Source: Paramacrobiotus richtersi
Lineage: Eukaryota > Tardigrada > Eutardigrada > Parachela > Macrobiotidae
NCBI GenBank assembly: GCA_034698045.1
Contig: JAQGAU010000104.1
Coordinates: 1 to 40,835, forward strand
Reading direction: 5' to 3'
Length of the DNA stretch: 40,835 nt
This document shows positions 21,591 to 32,909 of this stretch, piece after piece (position 1 is the stretch's first letter; every line of letters starts with the position of its first letter). The notes beneath the pieces are model-generated. The model was not told where the DNA came from. It saw only the letters and a list, made by a program, of their open reading frames with translations, and made no database searches. The position numbers and the translations under genes were made by a program.

Positions 21591-24472
21591 CTAAAACAGT
21601 AGCAAACCTCCCAGCAAGGCTGTCATACAAATGACTAATTGGTAGGTAACAGCTATTCTTGGGCCATCTCCGAAAAATCCGCTTTTCCAGTCATAGTCGT
21701 TTCGAGACGTGGTAATCGGCTTGAAGCAGTTAACGGGGACGAAGATGTCCTCGTTTTTGAACTCTGGACTGATTCCTCCACACACTTCGTAAATGTGACC
21801 AGGAGGCTTGGCGGTGACCAGTCCCGGGTTAAGACGGTATAAATCCCGCAGCCACGCGTATTCACACTCGCAGTGCAGTTTCTTCAGCTGCGGTACAAGC
21901 TTATTCTCACGATCGCTCCTCCAGCTCCCTTCGAAAAAGTTTTTTTCCAGTGCCAACAGACGCAGATCAGGAATGTTCGTGAATGTGAAGATTTCGATCT
22001 CCAATGAAAAGCACTGATCAACGACCACCAGTCTTAGGCGGACATTGTTCACGAAATCACCTCGGCGAAATACGACCGGCTTCCCGTAGCTGGACTCGCA
22101 CTCTTGAATGGTGAAGCTGAGCAAGCTGGTTAAGTTGAGTGCGGGCAGTTTACCCGGGCAGCGATAGTGGCAGCTGTAGAGCGTAAACTCGATGATATTC
22201 TTGCGGATGGGTACCAGGGCTTGTTTTAGAAACTTGCTTTCCTCGAGGATGTTGTAGTCGATTCCGATGGCTACAGTGCTCATCAAAAGATGAAGATCCC
22301 AAATGCCAAAGCTGACTGCACGATCCGCGCGGATGGTAGGTATGCCCAGACTGATGTTGCGGAACATTCGACCGTCCTCTCCGCGTTTTGGATGTTTAAG
22401 ATTCAAATCAACCACGGATTTACCGATGCATTCCGGAATCCTACAGACAGTCGGGTTGAAGTTACATATTAGGCTGTTCGTTTACAAGTCAGAAAACTCA
22501 GAGCAGGACAAACCAGCTGATATTTTGATTAGAATTAACGACAGGAATACTAAAAAGAATGCTTCTCTTAGGGCACAGGTGACTGCAGGGGGCGTTAATA
22601 GCATCGGCATTCATACCTTGAAATACCGTCACGGAGACAGAAGTGTCAATAACAGCAGCTGGGGTTGAACAGAAAAAAGGAACCTGTATTTTCATAATTC
22701 GAATCCGAGATTCCTGTTTTGGTAAACTTACGTAAGGAGTCCCATCTTATCACATTCTTCTTTGGCCATTGGGGAGCAGTCAAAACTTGGGAAGGGCTCC
22801 AGCTGATACGATACTGGCTCTGGTGGAGCTACGACGTATCGAGTCGCATTATCTGCAGTAATACAGTAGAGCGTAAAGTTGCTGAGCACTTTGAATGATC
22901 ACTCGCCCGACTTGAACTGACCTTTAGCGCACCAGTCGGAACTTTCCTTTGGAAGCGGCTGGATGGCCAGTACTGCTGAGATTATCACTACAACATCAAT
23001 GTTATGGTCTAAGCATCATCTTGCATTATTTTGTAAAGTACCGTAACTCAAACCGACCGTAACTCAAACTCAGTAGGTAATTCAAACCGACTGCAAGTCA
23101 TTGTAATTTTGAAAATATTAATTATTCACAACTTGCGTGATGAGTATTTTTGCACGAAAATTATATGGTGCGACTTTAGCGATTGGATCTGCACTTTTAG
23201 GTGAACCAGAACCCTTGATTTAATTTAATCTTAATTTCATGAGTACGCATCCGACCGTCAGCCATTTCAGAGTCACCGTTTTTTTATGATGGAAGAGCTA
23301 TTAAAAGCTAAAAACAAAACGTCTTTGCTTGTCGGATTCTGCCTTTTACCCACTTTCTTGCGTTCCACTTGCTCAAAAAATCAATTGCCAAACTGGGCGT
23401 TTTTCCGCCCGCATGGCCCGCGGGTGACAAGCAAAATTTTATTTTCAGTTTTTTTTATATTGGCTCATTTTTGTCTCGAAGCTACAATCTCAAATTGGGT
23501 ACAGGATCGAAGCCGGGTGCAGGAAAAAGGGAAAAACAACAGCTCCAGTAATTAGTGGAACTTCTAACAGATTCACACTGACGCAGAACTTATGTTACGC
23601 TAACACTACAATTATTAGAAGAAATCCTAATCGAGTAGCTGAAAAAATCATCTTGTAAGTTGTAACAAGAGTTCGCATTTCCGAAATTCGGAGCTGTCGG
23701 GGTTTTGTAATCAGATGTTCGTTTTCCTTATTTACATAGTCCATAATATCTAGTTCTAAGAATCCAAATTCCTATAGTCAAAATAAAACAATTTTGGAGA
23801 AAACACCGAACAGCTGGGAAAGTAAGCCAGATTGACTAACGAATTCAAGAAGCATGCTCTTTTGTATATATTTGTAGAAAGACTTTTTGCGCAACAAAAT
23901 GGGACCTTATTCAATAGTGTTCGGCAATTTAATTGTCAGTCTATTCAGTGTGCGAAACAGTAAAAAACCAAAACACCGGAAAACGGGGGAAAACGTTAAC
24001 TGGCAAAAAAAAGCTGATCCAGGTGAAATTCTAGATCTGTAAATATCGAGTTGCAAAACTTGTTCTACTTTCCTATTCCGCTATTTCAACTAGCCTATTG
24101 CTAACAATTTCAAGAAATCTAAAAATAAGTACGCCAGTGTCTGCAGTTCGCTGCGCGCTGGTTTTCAAGCATTTTTTACCACAGAATGTTTTCACGCTTC
24201 ATGAATGAGCTTTTAACAGACTTCTACAAAACGTAACAAAAGTCGAGTCAAAACTAGCGAAGGCGAAATTAGCGGCCAAATGTTCAAAATTCATGAACGC
24301 ACCTGCGCCGCTAAATGCGCGGGTAATATCGCACATTCCACAGGGTTTCCGATTATGTTAGTAAGCCCATTTTATGCGGAATTACTTGTATATTTTCATG
24401 TGCGCATCAACAATTTTCATGCTAACCTGAAGAGAGATAAAACAGCAGCAGTACACTGTATTTTTCACCCAT
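21591..24472 (-). CDS. Gene D: secreted leucine-rich family member, hydrophobic tail
   Basis: Exons 24472-24427, 22987-22922, 22852-22732 and 22440-21591 give 360 residues (stop TAG). Intron 1 is the longest in the family (about 1.44 kb) with donor GTTAGC. Exon 2 is 66 nt, one codon shorter than its siblings. The signal peptide is MGEKYSVLLLFYLSS plus VIISAVLA, then ESSDWCAK. Exon 3 has DNATRYVV and FDCSPMAKEEC. Exon 4 has IPECIGKSVVDLNLKHP, RNISLGIP, leucine-rich segments, KLHCECEYAWLRDLYRLNP, later Cys residues and VNCFK. It ends in a hydrophobic stretch with no cytoplasmic residues (QLVICMTALLGGLLLF), preceded by small residues GFFGDGP. That pattern is typical of GPI-anchor signals, though a C-terminal membrane segment is an alternative. 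Confidence 0.88.
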
Positions 24473-24499
24473 GGCTCCGGTGAATTTCTCATAAACAGA

Positions 24500-24765
24500 G
24501 AGATCGAGGTAAAAAACCTATCCTTTGAGCAACAGTAAAATGGAATGGATTGGAAGAGCATTAATTTTGCAGCTGCACGGTGATCAATCCATCAAGGCAG
24601 CGAAGAAAGTAGAAAGTACCTGGGATCATAAAACCGAGGCTCATGCCGGGTATTTGGCCATCAACAGACCAGCAATCGATATCCAGTTGAACCGTACGCT
24701 TGCGCTCTACTTCGGTGGTTTTAACGGAAACACTCGCATTTTGACTGGGCGATTCAACTTCGGCC
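24500..24765 (-). promoter_or_regulatory. Shared upstream block of gene D
   Basis: This is the longest clear copy of the block. Landmarks are acctatcctttgagcaaca, gtgatcaatccatcaaggca, gggatcataaaaccgag, accagcaatcgatatcc and cggaaacactcgcatttt. It lies about 30 nt before the exon 1 ATG. Confidence 0.55.
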
Positions 24766-25449
24766 GTTCACTGTGTGCATAGTGTACTGTATGCGTTTAC
24801 TGCCATGTACATATGTACCGGCAGTGTGACACAGAGTCTGTGCTTTACTTCGTTTGATATCGCTTTTAACCAGGGCACAGTTATCGCTACTAACAATAAA
24901 TTTTAGCGTCTACAAGTGTATACAACTTTCGGTGCAGACGGAAATGTTGCGGGCTGAGTGAGCATCATCTCTGTACACCGGTCTCCTGTCTACTTTGTAG
25001 TTTGACGATATTACATTTTCAAACTGTCTGAGGCAGGCGGAGGAGGAGTTAGTGACATCATAGTTTGAGCGCTGGCAATGAGTTGTACCTGTCTACTTTT
25101 TCCACTGCAACTGATGAGCAGCTGGTGAAGAACAGCTGTTGCAAAATAAATTACAAATTTTAATAGCTAAGAGGATAAAAACACGAACATTACTGTAATA
25201 CCGAAGCTAGTCCAGAACTCCAGGACAGGAATACTGCTAGAAACTGCATTTCCTCAGATCTTTCCGCTCCTTTCATGGTTCATGGGATGAACGCTGCGTT
25301 TCCCTCTTTGTAACGTAATTGCCAGCCGCTGGCGTAGAAATCCATGGGCGAGTATTCTTACCGTGCATTAATTGCATTTTCTGCCATGACCGAGCTTATG
25401 TTTTCTCTTACATTTTTGGCGATTGTGGTCCAAAGTGCGATGCGATGTC

Positions 25450-25598
25450 AATACTAATAAAAACAACAGCTTCTTTGGTAAACCAACAAAATATCACATT
25501 ATAACGATCAACACGTGTGAACAACACTTTTTATGTGCCGACACAGCGCACCGCATAAAACAGTAACAAACCCGCCACGAAAGTTGTCCAACAAATCC
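25450..25598 (-). pseudogene. Relic of a leucine-rich family 3' end
   Basis: This stretch matches the last coding bases and 3' flank of genes D and E. Shared segments include taataaaaacaacag, ctttggtaaaccaac, aaaacagtaacaaac and a degenerate copy of the hydrophobic tail codons. The position of the stop codon is altered (TAG to TAT) and nothing of the upstream exons remains. It lies only about 400 nt beyond the end of gene E, so it is probably left over from an unequal exchange. Confidence 0.7.
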
Positions 25599-25999
25599 GT
25601 TCGTCCCTGCACTGCTGACCAAACGGCATGCCTGCCCTTAGTTATGGCATAGTTACTAAATCTTGCAGTTGCTTATAACGATGCTCAGTTCAACGCAACG
25701 GAGATCAACTTGTGGCTTCTCCACTTTTACGAAATTTTGACACCAGTATTCACGCAACACTGCGCTATGCTGTGAAGCTTATAATTAGGTCAACGTTTTT
25801 TCGTAAACTTGTGTCTCGGGCCACACTGTTTTCGGCCGTGACTTTGCGTGCGTCTTCACATTTGCTGCGAAGTCAGTAAAGTGACCATATATACTTCGGA
25901 ATAACAACAACAATAGTTTCTTTAGCAGACTAACAGAAGATCACATAACGATCAACACGTCCGAACCCCCTTTTTTTATGTGAGTGCATAGAGCAGTGA

Positions 26000-28226
26000 C
26001 TAAAACATCAGCAAACCTGTCAGCAAGGCGGTAGTATAAATGGCACATTGATAGGTAGCCGCCAATCTTGGGGCGTCCCCGAAGAATCCTTTTTTCCAGT
26101 CATAGTCCCTTTCATCCGCAGTAACGTTCTTGGCGCAGTTAACGGGGACAAAGATATCCTTATTTTCAAATGCTGGACTGACTGCATCACAGACTTCATA
26201 AATGTAACCAGCAGGCTTGGCGGTGACAAGTTCCGGGTTAACACGGTATAAATCCCGCAGCCAAGCGTAATCACATCCGCAGTGCACTTTCTTCAGCTGT
26301 GTCGCGAGCGTTCCCCCAACATCATACGTATGGGTAGAATAGTCTAAGAGGTTTTTCTCCAGCGCCACCAGACGTAGATCAGGCAGGTTCGTGAAAGTAA
26401 AGGGTTCGATCTCCAACGAAATACGGCAGTGGTCGACGAGGACCAGCCTCAAGCGGACATTGCGCACGAAATCACCCCGGCGAAATACTAAGGGTTTGTT
26501 GTAGCTGGGGTCGGACTCTTTAATGGTGAAGCTGAGCAAGTTGGTTAGGTTCATTGCCGGCAGTTTACCCGAACAGCGGTGGTGACATTTGTAAACTGTG
26601 AACTCGATGATATTCTTGCGGATGGGTTCCAGGGCCTGTGTTAAAAACGTGGTCTCGGGTATTATATTGAAATCGATTCCGACGGCGACACTGCTCATTA
26701 AAAGGTAAGAATCCCAAATGCCAAAGCTGACTGCACGATCGGCGCGGATGCTAGGTATTCCCAGACTGATATTGCGGAATATTTTGTCGTTCTCTTGGCG
26801 TTTTGGATGCTTGAGATTCAGATCAACTACGGATCTGCCGATGCATTCTGGAATCCTAAAAACATCCAGCGGAACATTATACACATCATGCTTTAATCTA
26901 GTACGCTGTTTGATTACATTTTACAAGTGAACCACCTCAGAGCGGGACAAAACGATTGATTCGCTCCTTTGTGTTCGTATAAATGATTGTTTTGACAATT
27001 TGCTACAGGAAACGTTGCAAACGTCGCTCATTGTTTTGCAACGCTCTGACGGTTGTATTCTGAAAAACCGTATCGGAGACACATCTCCGAAGGCGGAAGC
27101 GATGATAGCGGTTACGGAGGATGATTTCGGGAGAATAATAAACAAAGAGTAAATCAATGAAGTTCGGAACTAGGTACAAAACTAATAAATGGAACCAAGA
27201 AAATAACAAAAACGAAAAGATCCGCCTAAACAGGCTAAGAAATATGCTGAAAATCATCCCGCGGATACGCGCATATAAAATCCTACGTGAAGTGAGGTAG
27301 TAAATACATTACCCTGTTATATACAGTATATGGAATCAAGTGCCTTCTTTACAGACAACATTAATACAAGAAAACGTTTTTAGTGACGTTTTGGTGATTT
27401 TGGTACCTTGTTCATGAATCTGATATGAAAAGGACAAACATCAACACTGCCAAAAATACTGGCTGGGCGGTGGGCGCGTTTGCTCAAACAAAAATAATTA
27501 TTTAGCACCGATCTTTTGCATTATATCGCGTTGTTGCCCACTGCGTGGCATGAAATAGTTAACTATAGCAAATTTACAAAAATGGAATCCATACTATCCT
27601 GCTCTGAAATTTTCTTCGTGATATACGTACTGAAGCAGTCCCATCGCATCACATTCCTCCTGGGTCATTGGGGTGCATTTAAAATTTGGGAAAGGTTCCA
27701 GTTGCGTCGGTACTGGCTCTGATGGAGGTACCACATATCGAGTGGCATTATCTGAAATGATACTGTATGGAGTACAGCTACGAGCCCTTTCGGTGATCGT
27801 CTGTCCCGTATCGCTTTTACCTTTAGCGCACCAGTCGGAGCTCTCCTCAGGAAGCGGATGGATGGCCAGTACTGCTGAGGCTATCATGACTATAAGAACG
27901 CGAACAGTTACCTCTAAAAACAGTCGCCTTTAGCAAAGTTACCCCTAAGTTAGAAAATCACCAGCTGTTCGTGACCTGTGGAATAATTCGTACATATTGA
28001 AATACTACCCCCGATAGGTGTAATTATACGGTTTTAGAGATACTGTGTTAATTTTTGTACATGGACAAAGTGTATCGTACTTCTGCTTACAAATAATACA
28101 CTGGAACTAAGTACATGTATATGTTTCATCCAGTTCTGACGGCTTCTCGAGGTTCTGTTTGTTGTCATCATGTTGCTTACCTAACAAGAGATAAAGCTGC
28201 GGCGGTGCTCTGCACTTTCCACCCAT
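26000..28226 (-). CDS. Gene E: secreted leucine-rich family member, hydrophobic tail
   Basis: Exons 28226-28181, 27889-27821, 27751-27631 and 26855-26000 give 363 residues (stop TAG). Exon 1 is the weakest signal start in the array (MGGKCRAPPQLYLLL) because two Pro interrupt the usual ALLQL. With VMIASAVLA from exon 2 the segment is still hydrophobic. Exon 2 carries PLPEESSDWCAK. Exon 3 has DNATRYVV and FKCTPMTQEEC, with donor GTACGT. Exon 4 has IPECIGRSVVDLNLKHP, RNISLGIP, leucine-rich segments, KVHCGCDYAWLRDLYRVNP and VNCAK. The tail is hydrophobic (AIYTTALLTGLLMF) after GFFGDAP, suggesting GPI anchoring. Exon 4 could be read open some 30 nt further upstream, but the acceptor TTTTAG and the conserved IPEC start place the boundary at 26855. 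Confidence 0.88.
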
Positions 28227-28266
28227 GGTTTTAATTAATGCCTCAAACCATGAATAGCACGCAGTT

Positions 28267-28520
28267 GAAACAATTCCGATAACAGAACCAATCTTTTGAC
28301 CAAACGTAAAATGGAAAGCAAAGTGGAACTAGAAAGCACTGACAACTGCACGCCGATCAGTTCATCAAGCACCGAAAAAAATGTCTGGCGATCATGAAAC
28401 CCAGACTCACGGCCGGATTATTATAATTTTGCCGTCAACAAACCAAAAATCGACATCCATACGCATGCGCATAGCATCTATGGTTTAGCGGAAACCCTCG
28501 CGATTCAATTTAACCGGTAA
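28267..28520 (-). promoter_or_regulatory. Shared upstream block of gene E
   Basis: Homologous block with landmarks accaatcttttgacca, gcacgccgatcagttcatca, gcgatcatgaaacccagac and gcggaaaccctcgcg. It lies about 40 nt before the exon 1 ATG. Confidence 0.55.
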
Positions 28521-28640
28521 GCATCAGTGTATAGAGTTATATTTATATACTTGCTCAAGCCGGCAGTTTTGCATAGGCACACTTACGTTGGTACTCGTAG
28601 CACGTTTTAGCGTATTAAAGTGTGGTGTCCTCGTTCGTTA

Positions 28641-29115
28641 GCGGTGAAACTGAGCACGGGTAATTTCCTTGTGCAGCCCGGACTACAGTGGAATAAAGTG
28701 AATTCCACAACATTCAGACGCATTTAGGCCATTCTGATGTGAACATATCCTCCGGTAGCGCTGTATAGCTGACCGCAATGGCTATTTTCGGTAGGGTCAA
28801 ATGTTCATCCCGCATACCGAAGTTGATGACCCGATCGGAGGTCGTCTATGTCGGTGGGAGGTCGTCTATGTCCCGGCCGGTGCAAAGAAGTCGGTGATTG
28901 TCTGTGCGCTCTTGTTCGTTGAATATTTTTGAAAATGAGGTCCCAAAATCGTAGTTTTTTAGGATTCTGGCACAACTATTGTAGACAAGATTGGTTTCAT
29001 AGAGTTGTTCGTTTAATTCCAATAATATGTAAAAACTGGTGACAACATTTCGGTGTCAATTTCGAGTAGCCTGACTTTTTTGCGCACCAGTCCGAACTTT
29101 TATTTGGCAGCTGGC
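28641..29115 (-). pseudogene. Relic of a gene-A-like leucine-rich gene
   Basis: 28,641-28,922 matches the first third of gene A exon 4. Shared segments are gactacagtggaataa, gaacatctcctccgg/gaacatatcctccggtag, caaatgttcatcccgca and cgatcgg. 29,035-29,115 matches gene A exon 2 and its donor (gtgtcaatttcgagtag, gcgcaccagtccgaactttt). Exon 3 and the distal part of exon 4 are gone. A 16-nt segment (ggaggtcgtctatgtc) is tandemly doubled near 28,836-28,875. It cannot encode a product. Confidence 0.85.
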
Positions 29116-29433
29116 AAACGTTTGTTTGTTTTCGTGACAGATATAACATAAAACTTACATAATGGATATATTACATTACCACATATACAAGAAACAGGTG
29201 TGCATGTTACGCAGCAACACAGATCCTGTACAACATGGGTACCTTAACCGCTAACAGCAATAAAATCATACCTTCAATACATACATATTACATATGTAGC
29301 AAATAAACAAATATTTCCGATATTCGGTTCTCCTCTTTAAATTTACTGGCAGAAGTTTTAAACTAACCCATGCAAACAGTCAGCCAAAACCAGCCCAAGT
29401 GAATGAAGGATGCACAACTACTCTGCATAAGCA

Positions 29434-31962
29434 TTCGCATGCGGTTACGTAGCACCTGTAGAAGCACTACCATAGAACAGACGCAAACGCCTACCAATAA
29501 ACTGTCCCGCAACCCCACCAGTGAATATCTCTTAAGTATTGGTTCATTTGGAGGCATTTCCGACTAAATCATTTTTTCCAGTCATAGTCCCTTTCAAACG
29601 CAGTAATTTCCTTGGAACAGTTAACTGGCACAGAAACATCCTTATTGTTGAATGCCGGACTGACTGCACCACACACTTCATAAATGTGACCAGCAGGTTT
29701 CGCGGTGACCAGTCCCGGGTTAATACGGTACAAATCCCGCAGCCAAGCGTAATCACGCCCGCAGTGTAATCTCTTGATTTGCGCCACGACTTTATTTTAA
29801 TAATTGTCGATCCAGTGAGATGTCTTAGATGTGAAAAAATCCTTTTCCAAAGCCAACAGACCCAAATCAGGCAGGTTGCTGAAAGCGAAGCGCTCGATCT
29901 CCAGCCAGAAGCACTGGTCGGCGATGACCGACCTTAAGCGGATTTTGTGCACGAAATCGCCGCGGCGAAACACTACCGGTCTCCGGGTGCTATAGTCGCA
30001 CTCTTGAATGGTGAAGCTAAGCAAGCTGGTTAACTTCAGTGCGGGCAGTTTACCCGGGCAGCGGTAGTTGCAGCTATAGATTGTAAACTCGATAATGTTC
30101 TTCCGGATGGGATCCAGGGAACGTCTTTTCCTCTAGAATGGTGAAATCGAGTCCGACGACCACACTGCTCACTAAAAGATGGAGATCCCAAATGCCAAAT
30201 CTGACTGCACCATCGGCGCGGATGGTAGGAATTCCCAGACTGATGTTGCGGAACATTCGAGGGTTCTCGCTGCGTTTTGGATGCTTGAGATTCAAGTCAA
30301 CGACGGATTTACCGATAGATTCTGGGAACCTACAAACAATCGGATTGAAGTACATAACATTCGGACTGGTTTAGAAAGCTGTTTGCTACAACTCGTGGAT
30401 TACTTTTAAATGACCGTGTAAAACGGTAGTGCTCTTATCAGCGTTTGTATGATTCCTTCTTGGAAGTTTACTGCAGATGACGTGATTAACTTCAGGTTGT
30501 TCGGCCCCGCAATGTTCGTAACTGTCAGTTAGTACTATGAAAAGCGTATTACATACACAATCACCGAAAGTGGCAGCGATAAAAAAAGTGATATAGGTAA
30601 ATAAATCATTAACTGGAAAAAAAACTAGTAGGTGGACCAATAAACTTTCAGAAAGGAAACCAGCGCTGCGAACGAAACAGTACGAGTACTAAATCCACGA
30701 GGCAAACTTACATAAGCAACCCCATATTATCACATACCTATTTCATCATTGGGGTGCAGTTAAAATTTGGGAAGGGTTCCCGCTGAGATGATGCTGGCGC
30801 TGGCGGAACAGCCACGTGTCCAGTTCCATTACCTGAATAAAGCCGTATACAGTACTGTACAGTATGCGAGAACGTTGACTGATCGTATAGTACGTTACAC
30901 ATTGTACTCACTTTCGGCGCACCAGTCGGAACTTTACTTGGGCTCCCTATGTATGGATGGATGGATGTATGAATGGCCAGTACCGTTGAGATTATCGTAA
31001 CTACGACATCATGATCAGTGTGATATTTTTAAAACTATGGTTTAAAGCAAAGTTTGCTTAAAGCAAACCACCGTAAACGATCGCAAGTTTGGTAAAAAAA
31101 AGGATCGTGATCATGAACTGCATAATGATCTGCAGGCTGCAGCTAACGGAGTATACTACGACATCGGTAGTTTGAGACATTTGACATTGAGCTATTTTTT
31201 TGAGGTAATCTACTGTAAGTGATGTTGTTATGTTTGTTGAGCCCGACCTCATGGCCGATTCGAGCGCCGGAGTCCGCGTACCTTTTAGCCATATCTTCTC
31301 AAAAATATATATACGATATTAATTTTTGAGTATTAATTTTTACGATAAACTTTTCCAGTAGAAATCTATCCCTGTTTATAATTGTATAAAGTCAGCCACA
31401 GTGCCTGCTTCTTGCTCTGTCAGTTAACTACCATGCAGTAACGTTTTGGGTGCAATTTTCATTGGACTGAGAGTCTGAGACAGCCGTACTCGATTGTTCG
31501 TAGTCCCTGTGTTGTATTTTGAAACAGCAACTTCTTCGCCGATTTTCAAAACGTCCGAATCTTGATGAAGGATTTTAAATAGAACAAGTACAGGTTCAAA
31601 GGCTTCTCCAGACTATTGTAGAGAGGGCAAAAGCAGAAGTCAAGCGCTCAGATTTCGTGAACGCATCCAGTGCATGTACCGTCTACTGCGTAAAGCAATT
31701 ATGTCATACATACGCCCACACATACGCACCTTGGAAAATCCATTTATTGGGTGATATTCGCGACTTCCAAATATTATGCTCAAAAACGCCAAGATCCATT
31801 TATAATATGCTTACATAAGTTACATACACCTGCACAACAATTACTCAATATCATGTGCTATTCTTACGTTCCTGTTTCCACATCTTAACGGTTTTTAAAT
31901 TATCCTACGTATGTACATGACGAGAGGTGAAGCTGCACCAGCGCAATGAGTTCTGCACCCAT
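29434..31962 (-). pseudogene. Gene F: leucine-rich family pseudogene
   Basis: All four exons can be traced: 31962-31917 (46 nt, MGAELIALVQLHLSS), 31000-30912, 30832-30712 (121 nt) and about 30329-29434. There are several lesions. Exon 2 is swollen to 89 nt by an ATGG-type microsatellite and its donor lost a base. Exon 3 has TAG at 30738-30740 in place of a Gln/Glu codon. Exon 4 lacks 11 nt near 30,120, shifting the frame, and has TAA at 29797-29799 and TGA at 29569-29571. The conserved IPEC Cys is Ser. The lower end is approximate; sequence below 29,570 aligns with the charged tail and 3' flank of gene B and not with the hydrophobic tails, so F probably descends from the B/C class. The middle of exon 4 is closest to gene G (same CFWLEIERF and KDFFTS segments), so F may be a mosaic. 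Confidence 0.9.
30953..30965. repeat. ATGG microsatellite inside pseudogene exon 2
   Basis: Three or so copies of the tetramer (atgg) with flanking atgt and atga variants sit where the intact genes encode the Pro-Leu-Pro of exon 2. The expansion accounts for most of the extra length of this exon. Confidence 0.85.
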
Positions 31963-32909
31963 GACTCCGGAATTCCCAATACACAGAATTGGTTAAAAAA
32001 GTCTACCGTTCCAGCAGAATGCAAAGTAAGCAGTCTGGAAAGCATTTCCGACCGCACGCCGATCAGCCTACTAAGGTACCGGAGAAAGTATCTAGCCTCA
32101 AGGTCGTCTAAAAACCAGAAATCTTCCTCAATAACCAGAAGCATGCGCACTAAAGGTTTAGCGAAAACACTCGCATTTCGGTTCTCGGACAAACTCGGCT
32201 TCCTTAATCTCGACCAGCAGTTTACGCAGCGAACGCTTGACACAGACAAACTTTTTTTTTGTCGGTGGATTTTTCCTAGCTTTGGTGTTAACGCAGTTAG
32301 GGCAGAATACGGACTGTGAAGTACCGTCTAAATAAATAACACAGTGTTCCGTATAACTGGTTCTGATATAACTCTTCTGTGCGTATAGTCTGCTTGTGTT
32401 TTTTCCTCTTAATCCGTTTGCGGTATTTTTAATAAACGATTTTCCTATACTGTGCATATTATTCGGTACTCTACGGTGTCATGCCGTATGAGTCCAAGGT
32501 ACCCTATGTACAGTGTCACGCACTTTCCCAGTTGTCAAAGCACTGGGAGAATACTGCGCGAGTCGGGTGCCTCGAAAGAAAGTATAAAACTTGGCAGATA
32601 GTCGCAGCTGTATTAAAAGCTGCCCTCTTTCGCTTACTGCTATCGTATAATACGAGTATGCACATACACTTCAACACCCGAGTATTTAATATTTTCGTAG
32701 CACTTCGTAATGCACTTGTTCCGTGAACAGTGAAGATTCGCACCCGGAAAATGGTTTATCCGTATCGGTTTCAGGCTGACAAACCGACTTGTTAAGAGCA
32801 GAACGATTGCCTGGACTGTGAGTGCTGTAAACCCACCAACAAAAACCCAAAATCACGATCACTTCTGAGCAAACATTTTTTATATCTGTACACTCACGGA
32901 GCGTAACTG
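31963..32909. other. Spacer between G and F
   Basis: The upstream block of F is recognisable at about 31,983-32,200. The remainder up to the stop codon of gene G at 32910 shows nothing I can assign. The overlapping open frames of about 100 codons on both strands near 31,930-32,460 fall in the upstream block and are not conserved in the sister copies. Confidence 0.5.
31983..32200 (-). promoter_or_regulatory. Shared upstream block of pseudogene F
   Basis: Homologous block with landmarks ccgcacgccgatcagccta, ctcaaggtcgtctaaa, aaccagaaatctt and gcgaaaacactcgcattt. It is still recognisable although the gene is dead. Confidence 0.5.

Larger units (their letters stand above)
24473..25999. other. 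Spacer between genes E and D, with a 3' gene-end relic
   Basis: It contains the upstream block of gene D (about 24,500-24,765), an unassigned middle, a relic of a family gene end (25,450-25,598) and the 3' flank of gene E (from about 25,890). The open frame 24,525-24,782 falls inside the shared upstream block and is not kept open in the sister copies. Confidence 0.55.
28227..29433. other. Spacer between F and E with a gene-A-like relic
   Basis: From low to high coordinate it holds the upstream block of gene E (about 28,267-28,520), an A-like relic (28,641-29,115) and the 3' flank of pseudogene F. The F flank still resembles that of gene B (ctaacccat and the caaaac/aaaacc region). Confidence 0.6.

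Noticed and set aside
26856-26884. Upstream extension of gene E exon 4
   Set aside because: The open frame continues by chance into the intron; the TTTTAG acceptor and the conserved IPEC start, seen in all copies, set the boundary.
31905-32457. Overlapping 99 to 130-codon open frames upstream of pseudogene F
   Set aside because: They coincide with exon 1 and the upstream block shared by the array, and are not open in the sister copies.
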